This document shows, piece after piece, positions 9,239 through 20,388 of a stretch of DNA of 38,197 bases. The translations under genes were made by a program, and so were the position numbers. The number at the start of each line of letters is the position of its first letter. Position 1 is the first letter of the stretch. Below the pieces are notes generated by a model. The model was not told the origin of the DNA. It worked only from the letters and a program-made list of their open reading frames with translations, and made no database searches. Source of the stretch: Caldilineaceae bacterium SB0662_bin_25. Lineage in GTDB: Bacteria > Chloroflexota > Anaerolineae > Caldilineales > Caldilineaceae. The DNA is taken from contig VXOE01000394.1 of assembly GCA_009840225.1 (NCBI GenBank), forward strand, positions 1-38,197. Direction: 5' to 3'.

Positions 9239-10545
9239 AGAGTAAAGCTGGCCAGACCATCCCCGGAGTCCTCAAGCCCTGGCATATCGCTGGCCCGATC
9301 TTCCGGAATTGCAACGGAACCTAACAGGTCGCTCCATTCCATGTCTTGGTTCTGTTCCAAGACTGACATCATGTCGGCAAATGCCTTGATAGTGTTACGA
9401 GGTGTTCGGAAATAGGCATCGCCGATCGTATTGCTACAGTGATTTAAGAACGCCTCCAAAGCTTCATCTGGAACAAGATATCGATTTTCATCTCCCAACG
9501 CGAAAACGCGCCTGATGTTTTGCAGGAGGACATAGACCTCTTCTGGTGTCAGATTAGCTAAGTGAAGGGTAGGAGAGGAGTAATCGACCACGCCTGCTCG
9601 CCGCGCGAAACTGTTTTCCGCCAACCGCGACTGAAGGGCCTCATAGCTGTACAGTCCTTTACGTGTGTCGAAGAGGAACTCCGGCGTGCCTCCCATCAGG
9701 AACCCCAAGTGTTCTGCGGTGCCCTGAAGACAGTCGTTGAGGATCCACAGAATTTGCTCGTAGTTGGACAGGCGGGCGCGAGTACTGCTGAGCTTGTAGA
9801 GGTTGACCATTTCGTCCAGACAGACCAGCAAACCCCTATATCCGGCCTGGATCACAAGCAGACTCATGATCTTCAAGTTGCTGTAAAGTGAGGTGTCTGA
9901 AATGATGTCACGGACGCCGAGCGCTTTGCGAGCATCGGTTTTTGTCGAGAATTCCGCTCGCAGCCAGCGGATGGCGTTTGACATCAGTTCGTCATCATTG
10001 GTTGCATGCCCATGCCAGTACGACTCGATAACTTTGGCGAAATCATACCCGCCAACGTGTTCGGATATGGACGAAAGGCGCTCATCGATCACGGCGGCAA
10101 CGGACACTCCTTCCGAGGTGGCAGCTTGGTGGGCGCTGTTGACGAATCTTTCGACAATGGCCGTAAGAGCGTTGCCCTGCGGTTTGTTCCGCGTTGCCAT
10201 GTTGCGCATGAGTTCTGAGTAGAGATTCCTGGCCTGTCCTGAGGATGCGTGAATCCGTCTGTCAGGCGCCAGGTCTGCGTTAACCGAAACCAGCTGTTTT
10301 TCGAGGGCAATTGCCCTGATTACGCTCAGAAAAAAGGTCTTGCCAGAGCCGTATTCGCCTATAATCAGACGAAATGCAGACCCGCCCTGCGCAATTCGAT
10401 CTATGTCCTTGTTGATGGCCTCGATCTCGTTGACGCGTCCAACCTGTATGTGTTGGATACCGGCACGTGGAGCGACACCTGCCTTGAGCGACTGGATTAT
10501 TGCGTCACGTTCTCTGGGTCGTATTCGCGTTCGAATTAATGTCAT
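9235..10545 (-). CDS. brxD: BrxD-type P-loop ATPase (DUF2791, BrxC/BrxD family)
   Basis: A 436-residue ATPase. The start IRPRERDAIIQSLKAGVAP followed by HIQVGRVNEI is typical of the DUF2791 / BREX BrxD family. Walker A GEYGSGKT occupies 63-70; the Walker B strand GLLVCLDE ends in D244-E245; a sensor-like GGTPEFLFD and an arginine-rich LQSRLAE follow. In BREX type 2 (Pgl) systems BrxD sits beside the BrxHI helicase, as here, but its biochemical job is unknown. The gene is coupled on both sides by ATGA overlaps, with the TerB protein upstream and the helicase downstream, so the three products are probably made in fixed ratio and may form a complex. No PglX, PglZ or BrxC/PglY gene is in the window. 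The symbol reflects family similarity, not proven function. Confidence 0.85.
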   Translation of the reverse strand: MTLIRTRIRPRERDAIIQSLKAGVAPRAGIQHIQVGRVNEIEAINKDIDRIAQGGSAFRLIIGEYGSGKTFFLSVIRAIALEKQLVSVNADLAPDRRIHASSGQARNLYSELMRNMATRNKPQGNALTAIVERFVNSAHQAATSEGVSVAAVIDERLSSISEHVGGYDFAKVIESYWHGHATNDDELMSNAIRWLRAEFSTKTDARKALGVRDIISDTSLYSNLKIMSLLVIQAGYRGLLVCLDEMVNLYKLSSTRARLSNYEQILWILNDCLQGTAEHLGFLMGGTPEFLFDTRKGLYSYEALQSRLAENSFARRAGVVDYSSPTLHLANLTPEEVYVLLQNIRRVFALGDENRYLVPDEALEAFLNHCSNTIGDAYFRTPRNTIKAFADMMSVLEQNQDMEWSDLLGSVAIPEDRASDMPGLEDSGDGLASFTL

Positions 10546-12971
10546 GACATCGGTTCTTGGGTCTGAAAAGTGGAAATCTCTTCGGCCAAGTCAAGGTCTA
10601 CAAACAAGGTGGCGCCGTCTTCTATCAAGGGTGCGCCTACTCTTTCAAACGCCCAGTCGTTAATCGTTTCGACAGCCCCAGCGGCCATAAGGTGGAGTTC
10701 ATTGCAAAGCTCCTCCAATTCTTCGTTGGTCCAATCTGCCTTAGTGACAAGCTTGCCGTAGAGTTCTTGAAATGGGGAGTCCAGTCCCTCAAGCGACCCG
10801 TTTCTCGGGAGAGCGGCAGTGGGCGTTTCGATTTCGGGTTCTTCATCGAGGTCATCTTCGGCGAATATTGACTCAAGGACGGATTGGGCTTCCTTGGTCT
10901 CCGCTTCAAGCAGTCGCACAAGATCGCGATCAAGGGCTAAGGAAGAAGCAGGCTGGGTCGAGGGGGTAGAGGAGAGAATCGCGGCTTTGTCTGAGCGCTG
11001 AATCCTGCTGGAGGAAAGTTTGTGAATATCACTGGCTACCGACCCCTTGTCGAGACCAAGTCGCATGTAGAGCTTTTCGAGCTGTCTGACCTCTGAAGGA
11101 TCGATCTTGCCGTCTGCCAGCACAACGCTGACCAATATGTGGCTGATGGCAACTTTTTCGCCAGTTCCAAGAGCATCTAACCGACTCTTCAAACCCGACA
11201 TGTTTGCGGGTGCGTTGAGACGCCACAGCAGATATGCATCGAGCGACCGTCTTTCCGTTCCCGAAAGACGACTTTCCTGAAAGATCACGTCCCTCAGGGC
11301 CTTAACTTCCGTGTCGCTGATATGGTCGTCTGCGGCGGCGACAAGAGAGCCAAGGCGCAGCATCGTGCTGACCTTTATGAACTCCTGTGACGGAGAAAAG
11401 CTGTCTCCGTGTCCGCCATGGAAGAGTACGATCTTGCCGTTAATTTCAGGCTTAGCATTGTGAAACCGAATATCCGGCGCGACGCCATATCCTGCTTTCT
11501 CAGCGATATTTGACAACATTTCGGCTTCCCTTTTATTTATTTTTGAGGGGGCGCCTTTGCCAAAATGGTCAAGAATCGATTTGACTGAGACCAGTGCGCT
11601 CGGACCATCTACCTGCGTCTTTATCCACGACCTGAATTTCTCGAGACGGGGATTGGAGACCTTGGCAGCCAGGTCGTTGGGCAAGAAAGAGAAGGCGAGC
11701 AAAGAATCATGCGAATTCTCGGGTCGACCGACAAAGCGACTGAATTGAGCGAGTTCGCTGGTGCAAGATTCGGCCAAAGAGACCAGTACATTGAAGGGTC
11801 CCCTAAATCGACTTACGTCGGGAAGTTCGGGTCTGAAGGTATAGTATTCGATCAGGGAAGGGCTTGCGGGTTGGTAATCGAGCTGTAGTCTCGTCTTGGT
11901 AGGCGTTACCTTTAGACCGTCGCCAAACTTGCTCCAGTATCGCATCTTGAAGAGGGCATTGAATTCGTCCGGACAACGACGGGCTGGCGTGCGTAATGTA
12001 TATTCAGGATGGCTCCTCACCCAAGCGAGGGCTAATTCCGCATCGACAGGCTCTCCGTTCTGGACAATGTTGGCCAGCCTGAATTTGAATGCGGATGTAA
12101 AGCCATTTCTCGCAACCAATAGGTCGAAATCAGGTATTGGACCAAGGCTATTGTGATTTAAGATCCAAACATGTGACAGTAGGTCAGTCACATAGGAGCG
12201 AAACGAAAGTTTGTCGCCATAAATGCTTCTCAGTCGTTTCAGTTCCCGTATCAGAGCCTTTCGTTCGCTATCTGAGACTACGCCCTTCGCGTCGTCAACA
12301 AGCAAACGTCTTTCGATGCCGTAGAAGTAGAGGAAGGCATACCCTATGTATGTCTCAGGGTCAGAACGGTCGCTGGCGAGCCACTCGATATATGCAGCAC
12401 GGCAGTTGGGTGAGATGCGGCTGTAACTGGGCCAATAGTCCATTTGGTAGCCAGCATAGTTGGGATATTTGAAGTCAATGTCCAGGTTTGGATTGACTAA
12501 GGACGCGTCACTATCGGCAGTGAAGCGCGCCATATCAGTCAGTTGGTCACCAAAGTAGAAGAATCCTCCTTGGATGCTGAATTCTCCAACATTTACGCTC
12601 TCTCCGGGCCTGATCCACCTGGCTTGTCCCTTAGCCCTTCTTTGCCGACTCTTTTTTGCGAGTGACGAAGAAGGGAGGCGAAAGTCAGCAAGGTCCTTCA
12701 CCACTTTCTTCGGATCCACTCCCTCTTGTGGTCTTGGTTTCTTCGCGACACTCTTTGGTTTCTCCTTTGCCTCTGCGTTTGACTTCTTGACTGCGAAGAT
12801 ACCAGCAACAATTGAAAGGGGCCAAAAGAGCACGACAAAGCCTATACTGATCGCCCCGGTGAGCACCATCAGAATCGTGAATGCAAGTGCCAGGGGCACA
12901 TTCGAATAGAACAGCCCGATCGGCCCGAGCATCAGAGTAAGCAGGAATCCCTTCAGATAGGACTTCCTCAT
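10542..12971 (-). CDS. Membrane-anchored TerB_N / TerB / TerB_C domain protein
   Basis: An 809-residue multidomain protein. Residues 5-24 and about 28-62 are hydrophobic, ending in Lys-Lys; they resemble the small TM2/superinfection-immunity-type membrane domain. A basic linker (66-115) follows. TerB_N starts near 128 and includes YWPSYSRISPNCRAAYIEWL and GYAFLYFYGIERRLL (180-225). The TerB helical domain is at about 530-650 with acidic, metal-site-like loops (AADDHISDTE, LADGKIDPSE). TerB_C is at about 680-803. TerB proteins are tied to tellurite/stress systems and predicted to bind metal at the membrane. First gene of the coupled cassette, overlapping brxD by 4 bp; no strong Shine-Dalgarno or promoter was recognised in the 127-bp upstream gap. 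Its likely role is a membrane platform or sensor for the ATPase-helicase pair (inference). Confidence 0.85.
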   Translation of the reverse strand: MRKSYLKGFLLTLMLGPIGLFYSNVPLALAFTILMVLTGAISIGFVVLFWPLSIVAGIFAVKKSNAEAKEKPKSVAKKPRPQEGVDPKKVVKDLADFRLPSSSLAKKSRQRRAKGQARWIRPGESVNVGEFSIQGGFFYFGDQLTDMARFTADSDASLVNPNLDIDFKYPNYAGYQMDYWPSYSRISPNCRAAYIEWLASDRSDPETYIGYAFLYFYGIERRLLVDDAKGVVSDSERKALIRELKRLRSIYGDKLSFRSYVTDLLSHVWILNHNSLGPIPDFDLLVARNGFTSAFKFRLANIVQNGEPVDAELALAWVRSHPEYTLRTPARRCPDEFNALFKMRYWSKFGDGLKVTPTKTRLQLDYQPASPSLIEYYTFRPELPDVSRFRGPFNVLVSLAESCTSELAQFSRFVGRPENSHDSLLAFSFLPNDLAAKVSNPRLEKFRSWIKTQVDGPSALVSVKSILDHFGKGAPSKINKREAEMLSNIAEKAGYGVAPDIRFHNAKPEINGKIVLFHGGHGDSFSPSQEFIKVSTMLRLGSLVAAADDHISDTEVKALRDVIFQESRLSGTERRSLDAYLLWRLNAPANMSGLKSRLDALGTGEKVAISHILVSVVLADGKIDPSEVRQLEKLYMRLGLDKGSVASDIHKLSSSRIQRSDKAAILSSTPSTQPASSLALDRDLVRLLEAETKEAQSVLESIFAEDDLDEEPEIETPTAALPRNGSLEGLDSPFQELYGKLVTKADWTNEELEELCNELHLMAAGAVETINDWAFERVGAPLIEDGATLFVDLDLAEEISTFQTQEPMS

Positions 12972-13098
12972 TTTGACATCTCTTGCATTTGTTCAGGCTT
13001 CCCCAGGCACTCGCATGGACAGTTTTCTCGTTGGACAGAATACGTTTCACCAAAGGCGCCAAAGTGTGCTCAGCCACACCACACGTCAGGAGCACGTC

Positions 13099-14253
13099 TC
13101 AATCATTCTTGATCTCCACCCACCGCTCCTGCTCGTGACTTTGGAGGATGGCCTCGCAGAGGAGGATTTCTTTGTGGCCGTCGGCGAAGGTGGGGAAGGG
13201 TTGGGGTGCGTTGAGGTCGCCGGCGGCGATGTAGTCGTAGAAGGACTTGAAGGAGTGCTTGAAGGAGTCGTCGTAGCCCTCGTTGTGGCCGCCGGGATAG
13301 CCGATGTGGGCGAGGGCGGCTTCGGAGACGAGGCCGGGGTCGCGGAGCAGGAGTTGGTTGGGCTGGTTGCGGTGGCCGATCCAGAGTTCGTTGGGCTGTT
13401 CGCTGTTCCAGGCGACTGAGGCTTCGGAGCCGGCGATCTCGTAGCGGAGACAGTTTTTGCGACCGGCGGTTATCTGGGAGACCCAGAGCGATCCGTGGGC
13501 GCCGTTGGAGAAGCGGAGGAGCGCGGCGCCGCTGTCCTCGGTCTCGATGTCGATGGACTCGGTTGCGTTGGGGGCCTGGACCTTGGCGGAAAAGGTCTCG
13601 ACTTCGCCGGTGGGGCGCTGGCGGGTGGTATAGACGGTCTTGAGGTCGGCCTGCACGGCGGTGACGGAAAGGCCGGTGATGAACTGGACGAGGTCGAGCC
13701 AGTGGGTGCCGATGTCGGCGACGGCGCGCAGTTTGCCGCCTTCGCTGCTGAGAACGCGCCAGTTGTAGTCGGTGGGGTAGAGGAGCCAGTCCTGCACGTA
13801 ACTGCCGGTGATGGAGTGAATCTGGCCGAGGGTGCCGCTCTGAATCATGGAGCGGACTTCCCAGTTGAGAGGATAGAAGCGCATGTTGTAGTTGACGCCG
13901 GCGGCGAGTCCGCTTTCGCTAGCCAGCTGCACAAGCGCGCCGGATTCGGCTGAGGTCATGGCGAGCGGCTTTTCGCAGTGGACGTGTTTGCCGGCCTGGA
14001 GGGTCTGGCTTGTTTGCTCGAAGTGATGGCGATTGGGGGAGGTGATGTGGACGGACTCGATCTCGCCGTCGGCCAGGAGGTCGGCAAAGTCGCTGTATGC
14101 TCTTGGGATGCCGAGGTCGGCGGCGGCGCGCTGGGATTTCTCGGCGGAGGAGCCGAGGATGCCGGCCACGTTGATGCCCAGGCGGCGCAGGCCTTCGGTA
14201 TGGGCAGGGCCCATGAAGCCGGTTCCGACTATAGCAACGTTAGAGACGCTCAT
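13099..14253 (-). CDS. Gfo/Idh/MocA family oxidoreductase
   Basis: A 384-residue NAD(P)-dependent sugar or inositol dehydrogenase-like protein. The Rossmann motif GTGFMG is at 10-15, the EKPLAM motif with catalytic-type Lys95 is at 94-99, and D180/H184 in ADIGTHWLD match the substrate-binding Asp-His pair. The family oxidises or reduces ring hydroxyls of sugars, inositols and their derivatives. It lies 62 bp downstream of a ribose-type permease gene on the same strand, so it probably acts on the sugar or polyol imported by that transporter. Start ATG at 14253 gives Met-Ser-Val-Ser-Asn-Val, directly before the Rossmann strand. Its stop is followed by a sharp drop in GC into the TerB cassette. 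Confidence 0.9.
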   Translation of the reverse strand: MSVSNVAIVGTGFMGPAHTEGLRRLGINVAGILGSSAEKSQRAAADLGIPRAYSDFADLLADGEIESVHITSPNRHHFEQTSQTLQAGKHVHCEKPLAMTSAESGALVQLASESGLAAGVNYNMRFYPLNWEVRSMIQSGTLGQIHSITGSYVQDWLLYPTDYNWRVLSSEGGKLRAVADIGTHWLDLVQFITGLSVTAVQADLKTVYTTRQRPTGEVETFSAKVQAPNATESIDIETEDSGAALLRFSNGAHGSLWVSQITAGRKNCLRYEIAGSEASVAWNSEQPNELWIGHRNQPNQLLLRDPGLVSEAALAHIGYPGGHNEGYDDSFKHSFKSFYDYIAAGDLNAPQPFPTFADGHKEILLCEAILQSHEQERWVEIKND

Positions 14254-14315
14254 TGTTTCACCTCATAGAATTGGTTGTACAGCCAGATACAGTTACCGGC
14301 CGACAGTCGCTGCGT

Positions 14316-15322
14316 TCAAGCCCTTCGAGTGAGACCGGCGTAGCCCCAGGCCAGTGCCAGGACGATAGTGCCGTAAACGACCTGCTGGATGGCCTGGCCG
14401 ACGTTGAGGAAGGTGAGCATCGAGTTCAGGACGCTGAGAATGAGCGCGCCGAGGATGGTGCCGGTGTAGCCGCCGACGCCGCCGAAGATGGAGGTGCCGC
14501 CGATTACGGCTGCGGCCACGGACGGCAGGAGAAAGGCGTTGGCAAGCTGGAGGTCGACGGCGCCGGTGCGGCCGCCGAGAAGGATTCCGCTGATGGAGCC
14601 AAGGACACCTGCCACGATGTAGGCGGTGATGCGCACCTGCCAGACGCGCACGCCGGCGAGGCGCACGGCTACCTCGTTATCGCCGATTGCATAGAGGAGG
14701 CGTCCCCAGCCTGTGCGCCTGAGGAGCCAGATCAGTCCCCCGGCGATCAGTGCCCAGACGACGACACTGTAGGGGATGCGATTGCCCAGGAAAGAGCCGC
14801 CACCGATCAGTTTGAGGAAGGGACCCATCTGCGTTGAGCCCTGCAGGATGGTCTGTGCCCAAGCGGTGAAGAGGCCGAGCAGAATGCCGGACATGGCCAG
14901 GGTCATGATGAGGGGGTTGACGCGGAAGACGGCGACACCGACACCGTTGGCGCTGCCGACGACCAGGCCGACCAGGACGCCCAGAAGGATGGCGATAGCG
15001 GCGCCCTCGGAAGACTGATTGGCGGCGACGTAGGCGGAGCCGGTTGCAATCATGGTCACGGACAGATCGATGCCGCCGGTGAGCATGAGGATGGTCTGGG
15101 CGCCGGCAAGGATGCCGAGCGGGGCGGCCTGCAGCAGAGTGTTACGCGCTCCGCTGACGGAGAGGTAGTTCGGTTCGATGAAGCCCGTCACGAGGACGAG
15201 GATGGCAAGGATACCTGTCAGCGCCAGTGTCGGGTGGTCGGAGGCGAGTGCGGCGACGCGGGCGACGGGGCCGCTGGGCGTTGCGGCAACGGAAGTGGAC
15301 TGTGGGGGCGTGTTGGACTGGC

Positions 15323-15326
<4 letters not shown>
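14316..15326 (-). CDS. CUT2 (ribose-type) sugar ABC transporter permease 2
   Basis: A 336-residue inner-membrane permease of the BPD_transp_2 family (RbsC-like), with around ten hydrophobic segments. Typical blocks are visible: [36 protein letters not shown], a [24 protein letters not shown] cytoplasmic loop and the C-terminal [22 protein letters not shown]. Its start codon overlaps the stop of the upstream permease (ATGA). Together the two permeases should form a heterodimeric channel. The imported sugar cannot be deduced; the adjacent Gfo/Idh oxidoreductase hints at a sugar or polyol. Confidence 0.9.
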
Positions 15327-16323
<997 letters not shown>

Positions 16324-16327
<4 letters not shown>

Positions 16328-17868
16328 GCGGGGACCTCCAATCCGTGTGCGGCGGTGAGCAGGGAAGCCTCGGTTGCGTGCGCAGCGTTCTGTTCATCGA
16401 CGATGCGGCCATCGTGCATGATGAGAACGCGGTCACAGACGAGGGGGATTTCGGCGAGCTCACTGGTATAGAGAAGGATCGCGGCGCCGCTGGCCGCCAA
16501 CTCGCGCAGAAGGGTGTAGATTTCCAGCTTGGTCTGGACATCGATGCCGCGGGTTGGGTCGAAGCAGAGCAGTGTGCGAAAGCCGGCCACAAGCCAGCGG
16601 CCGATGGCAACCTTTTGCTGGTTTCCGCCGGAGAGGCGGCGCACCTGCGATGCGGCACGGGTATCGATCGAGAGCCGGTCGATTGCGTTCATGACGCGCT
16701 GGCGCTCGTCGGCCGGTATGCGCAGCCACTGGCGGATGCGGCTGAAGAGGGGTACGACGAGATTCTGGCGCACTGACAGATTGGGCAGCAGGGTCAGCAG
16801 GCGGTCACCAGGGATGAGGACGACGCCGTCGCCGACAGCATCGTATGGTGCGCGCCAGCGGCGCTGACTGCCGTCGACAAGGATGTCGCCGTCGGAAGGT
16901 TGCCGGTCGCCTGAGAGAAGGGAAAAGAGACGCTCCTGGCCCTGGCCTTCAAGGGCGACGAGGCCGAGAATCTCGCCGCGGCGCAGTTCGAAGGAGATTT
17001 CGCGCACGACGTCGCCAGAGTTGAGGCCCTGGACGGCGAAAGCGGTCTCCTGGGACGAAGAACGGGAGCCTGACTCATGATGCGTAGCTGGGTCGGGCTC
17101 GTCACCTTCCTCCAGCTCGCTGACACGGGTGCCAAGCATGGCTTCGACCAGCTCATGTTCGTCAACATCCTGCATGGTACCGGTCAGTGAGCCGTTGGCA
17201 ACGGTTGCGGCTGTGTTCGGCTCGAAGAGGGCGACGTTGCGGCCGTCGCGCAGGATGGTGGCGCGGTCACAGATGCGTCTTACCTCGGCGAGCCGGTGGG
17301 TGATGAGGACAGCGGCGCGGCCCTGTTTCCGCCAGTCGGTGAGGAGGGCGAAGACGCGTTCGGCCTGGTCGGCGGTTAGGGCGGCGGTTATCTCATCGAG
17401 CAGAAGGACCTGCGGGTCACGGGCAAGGGCGCGAGCGAGGTCGACTACGCGCAGGATTTCCAGCGGAAGATCACGCACGAGGATGTCAAGGTCAAGATCT
17501 TGCAGATCGAACCAATTGAGCCAGTTCGTGAAGGCAGACTCTTTGATCTCGCTGAGCTGGAGATTCTGGATGACGGAGAGATCGGGAATGAGCGCGGGAT
17601 CCTGAAAGACGGTTGCGATGCCTGCGGCCATGGCATCGACGGGGTCATGGAGTTGCGCGGCGCGACCATCGACGTGGACGGCGCCTGTGTCTGCGGTATG
17701 GACGCCGGCCAGGATCTTGACGAGGGTGCTCTTGCCGGCTCCGTTTGCGCCAAGAAGCGCATGGACCTCGCCGCGGCGGACTGCGAAGTCAACTTCTCGC
17801 AGCGCCACGACGGGTCCATACGATTTTGCTACTCTGAAGGTCGCAAGCAGTGGCTGCGACTCACTCAT
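16324..17868 (-). CDS. CUT2 sugar ABC transporter ATP-binding protein (double NBD)
   Basis: A 514-residue fused double ATPase, as usual for RbsA/MglA-type importers. The first domain has Walker A GANGAGKST (40-48) and Walker B LLLDE followed by ITAAL (to about 163). Its expected LSxxxxQ signature reads PLEILRVVDLARAL and looks degenerate. The second domain has the degenerate Walker A (ALEGQGQERLF) normal for this family and an intact RRLSGGNQQKVAIGRWL signature. One functional composite ATP site is therefore likely. A linker rich in Asp/Glu/Ser (around 240-265) joins the halves. Energises uptake through the two permeases that follow; 30 bp downstream of the binding-protein gene. Confidence 0.9.
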
Positions 17869-17898
17869 ATCGAGTTCGATCCAACGGTGGGCGGGAGC

Positions 17899-18969
17899 CT
17901 ATTCGCCCGGCGCCGTGCAGGCGGAGACATCGGCGCTGCCGTTGTAGCTGGTGTAGGGTTCAATGTCGACGTATGTGCTCCAACCGACCTGCTCGTCGGG
18001 CGCGTAGATTGCATTGAGCGCGTCGAGATCGGCGGTGGTGAAGACCTGCGGTGTGAGAATGGTCTCGTGAGGCGGGTTGTTGCCTGTCAAGGCATCGAGC
18101 GCGATGGCCATGCCGACGGCGCCGATGGCGGGCGGGTTGGTGACGGCTGCGCCGATCAGACCTGCATCGGCGAGCTGGATCAACTGCTCCACGAAGCCGT
18201 TGTTGTCGGCGCCGACGATGGGTACGAAGTCAACGTCGGCGACCTGGAACTGCTCGACGACCGGATAGTCGATGCCGGAAGTCCAGATGCCGTCGATCTC
18301 CTGGGTGGTGATGAGGTCGAGGGCCTGCTGGGCGCCGGTTGAGGGGTCCCAGCCGGTGAAGGTGGAGGCGACGACTTCGATGTCAGGATAGTTGGCGAGG
18401 GCTTCCATGAAGCCGTTGTGGCGGTCGGTGTCGGCGGGGACGCCGTCGATGCCGCGCATTTCCACGACCTTGCCTGAGCCACCGAGCTGCTCGAAGAGCC
18501 ATTCGGCGCCGAGGCGGGCGTAGGCGGTCTGGTCATTGGTGGCGACGTAGGCGCCTTCGGCTGTCACGGCCTGGTCGACAGCGACGACGACGATGCCTTG
18601 GGCGATGGCCGATTCGATGACGGCGTTGAGGCCCTCACGATCGGTCGGGTTGAGAATGATGGCGTCGACACCTTGCGAGATGAGGCCCTCAAGGTCGGCG
18701 ATCTGCTCGGTGGGGCCGCCGTTGCGGTTGACTACGACGACGCTGTCGACGAGTCCGCTGGCTGTGGCCTCGGCCTTGATGGCGCAGATCATCTGCTCGC
18801 GCCAGCCGTTGCCTACGAGGGTATTGCTGACGCCGACGACGAAGCCGCCTTCCTCCTCCATCATGTCGTCGCCGCCTGCTTCCGGTGCGACGGCGACACA
18901 GGCGGTGAGCGCCAGAGCGAGTGTCAGCAGCAGTGTGAGAATAGTGAATCGTTTTGACTGGATCTTCAT
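17899..18969 (-). CDS. Sugar-binding lipoprotein of the CUT2 importer
   Basis: A 356-residue periplasmic-binding-protein type 1 (Peripla_BP_4, RbsB-like) lipoprotein. The signal peptide [15 protein letters not shown]... ends in a lipobox LTAC (Cys24), followed by an acidic linker ([11 protein letters not shown]). The mature part shows the typical [28 protein letters not shown] and VAVDQAV blocks. ATG at 18969 was chosen because AGAGGAG lies just upstream and the lipoprotein signal starts there; the longer frame to 19038 overlaps the upstream permease gene. First gene of the operon: binding protein, ATPase, two permeases, oxidoreductase. It follows the oligopeptide permease stop by 40 bp, so read-through from that operon is possible. 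Confidence 0.9.
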   Translation of the reverse strand: MKIQSKRFTILTLLLTLALALTACVAVAPEAGGDDMMEEEGGFVVGVSNTLVGNGWREQMICAIKAEATASGLVDSVVVVNRNGGPTEQIADLEGLISQGVDAIILNPTDREGLNAVIESAIAQGIVVVAVDQAVTAEGAYVATNDQTAYARLGAEWLFEQLGGSGKVVEMRGIDGVPADTDRHNGFMEALANYPDIEVVASTFTGWDPSTGAQQALDLITTQEIDGIWTSGIDYPVVEQFQVADVDFVPIVGADNNGFVEQLIQLADAGLIGAAVTNPPAIGAVGMAIALDALTGNNPPHETILTPQVFTTADLDALNAIYAPDEQVGWSTYVDIEPYTSYNGSADVSACTAPGE

Positions 18970-19009
18970 GACGAACTCCTCTTTGAGACTGAAATGTCGA
19001 AAAAACTCA

Positions 19010-19909
19010 TCAATCCCGTTCCCTCGGATCGAGAGCATCGCGCAGGCCGTCGCCCAGGAAGTTGAAGGCCAGCACTGTGATCACGATCATGAGGCCGGGA
19101 AAGAAGGCAATATGGGGGAAGCGCAGGATAAAGGCTCTTCCATCCGCAAGGGTGCCGCCCCAGGAGGGGTTGGGCGGGCGGATGCCCAAGCCGAGGAAGG
19201 AGAGCGCGGATTCGAGAATTATAATGCCCCCGATGCCGAGGGTCGCCAAAACGATGATCGGGCCCATGACGTTGGGAAGGAGGTGGCGCCAGATGATGCG
19301 CCAGTCGCGCACGCCGACGGCGCGGGCGGCGGTGACGAAGTCGGTCGCCTTCAGGGACATGATGTCTGCGCGTACGACACGGGCGAAGCGGGCCCAGCCG
19401 GTGACGCCGATGACGACGACGGTGGTAACGAGGCTCGGCCCCAGAACTGCGGCGAGCACGACCAGCAAGGCGATGATGGGGAAGGCCATGAGCGTATCGA
19501 TTACCCTGGAGATCAGGGTGTCCTCCCAACTGCCGAGGTAACCGGCCACTGCGCCGATGACTACGCCTAAGGTAACAGCGATGCCGGTTGCCAGCAGGCC
19601 GACGAGCAAGGCGACGCGTGTGCCGAAGATAACGCGGCTGAGGAGGTCCCGTCCCAGATGGTCGTAGCCGAAGGGATGAGCTGGGGTAGGACTGCCGCCG
19701 CGCATGCCGCGAAAGATTTCGTCAATGGGGTCGTAAGGCGAAATGAAGGGAGCAAAGATCGCCATCAGCGCCAAGAGGATGATCACAACCAAGCCACCGA
19801 GGGCAATACGATTGGCGCAGAAGCGCCGCCAGGCCTGACTCCATTCGGAGCGGTGGGCCGTTTCAGAGATGAGTTGAGTGTTTGCCGCCGAGGTAGTCGA
19901 ATCCGACAT
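19010..19909 (-). CDS. Oligopeptide/dipeptide-type ABC permease (DppC/OppC-like)
   Basis: A 299-residue inner-membrane permease of the peptide/nickel importer family. Visible family features are the N-terminal cytoplasmic stretch before the first helix, [20 protein letters not shown], and the ATPase-contact loop [21 protein letters not shown], followed by [17 protein letters not shown]. It should pair with the DppB-like permease at 21094-22056 and the binding protein at 22137. A lower-GC segment carrying a toxin-antitoxin pair now separates it from dppB by over 1.1 kb, which is unusual because dppB and dppC are normally contiguous. No dppD/dppF ATPase genes are in the window. No clear Shine-Dalgarno sequence before ATG 19909. 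Confidence 0.9.
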   Translation of the reverse strand: MSDSTTSAANTQLISETAHRSEWSQAWRRFCANRIALGGLVVIILLALMAIFAPFISPYDPIDEIFRGMRGGSPTPAHPFGYDHLGRDLLSRVIFGTRVALLVGLLATGIAVTLGVVIGAVAGYLGSWEDTLISRVIDTLMAFPIIALLVVLAAVLGPSLVTTVVVIGVTGWARFARVVRADIMSLKATDFVTAARAVGVRDWRIIWRHLLPNVMGPIIVLATLGIGGIIILESALSFLGLGIRPPNPSWGGTLADGRAFILRFPHIAFFPGLMIVITVLAFNFLGDGLRDALDPRERD

Positions 19910-20037
19910 AGCTTAATCCAAAGAAAGAGCGGTGCGATAGACGCGCCGTTCAAACTACTACTTGAGATGTTCAGGATGCAATTCAGCTACACAAAAGGTG
20001 AAGGGCATCGTATTGCGACACGTGGTCGACCCTCAGT

Positions 20038-20388
20038 CTATTCGTACTCTATGACCGCTGCTATCGCCCCGACAATCGAACTCATGAGGTCTTCAGAAAC
20101 TGTGCCTAATTTGCGGACGAATCGCTGTGTATCGATTCCACGAAGTTGCAGCACATCAGCTGCGGAGGGCTTGCTCAACCCATTGATGCCGTCAGGGATG
20201 ATTCTGACATGCCAAAGGTTTCGGGTAAAGTAACTCTTCCACTCTGTCAGAGGAGCGACCAACCGTATTGGTAAAACGCCAATCGCATCAGAGTTTACAA
20301 CCACTACAGGACGCGTCTTCCGGATTTCGGCGCCGAGAGTGGGGTCGAGGCTTACTAACCATATTTCCCCGCGCCTACCAACTGTCAT
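20038..20388 (-). CDS. PemK/MazF-type endoribonuclease toxin
   Basis: A 116-residue toxin. The N-terminus RRGEIWLVSLDPTLGAEIRKTRPVVVV is the PemK/MazF signature, containing the conserved RGEIW and KTRPVVV with its Arg. Family members cut mRNA at short specific sequences and stop growth when the antitoxin is degraded. A second conserved block follows around IRLVAPLTEW, and the rest fits the compact SH3-like fold. Full length for the family. Its ATG overlaps the antitoxin stop (ATGA at 20385-20388), the usual arrangement for a coupled toxin-antitoxin operon. It sits inside a peptide-transporter operon, between dppB- and dppC-like genes. Confidence 0.92.
   Translation of the reverse strand: MTVGRRGEIWLVSLDPTLGAEIRKTRPVVVVNSDAIGVLPIRLVAPLTEWKSYFTRNLWHVRIIPDGINGLSKPSAADVLQLRGIDTQRFVRKLGTVSEDLMSSIVGAIAAVIEYE

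Noticed and set aside
7019-12971. Complete BREX or DISARM system
   Set aside because: No methyltransferase (PglX/DrmMII), PglZ, BrxC/PglY or PLD nuclease gene is present; only BrxD- and BrxHI-like parts occur.
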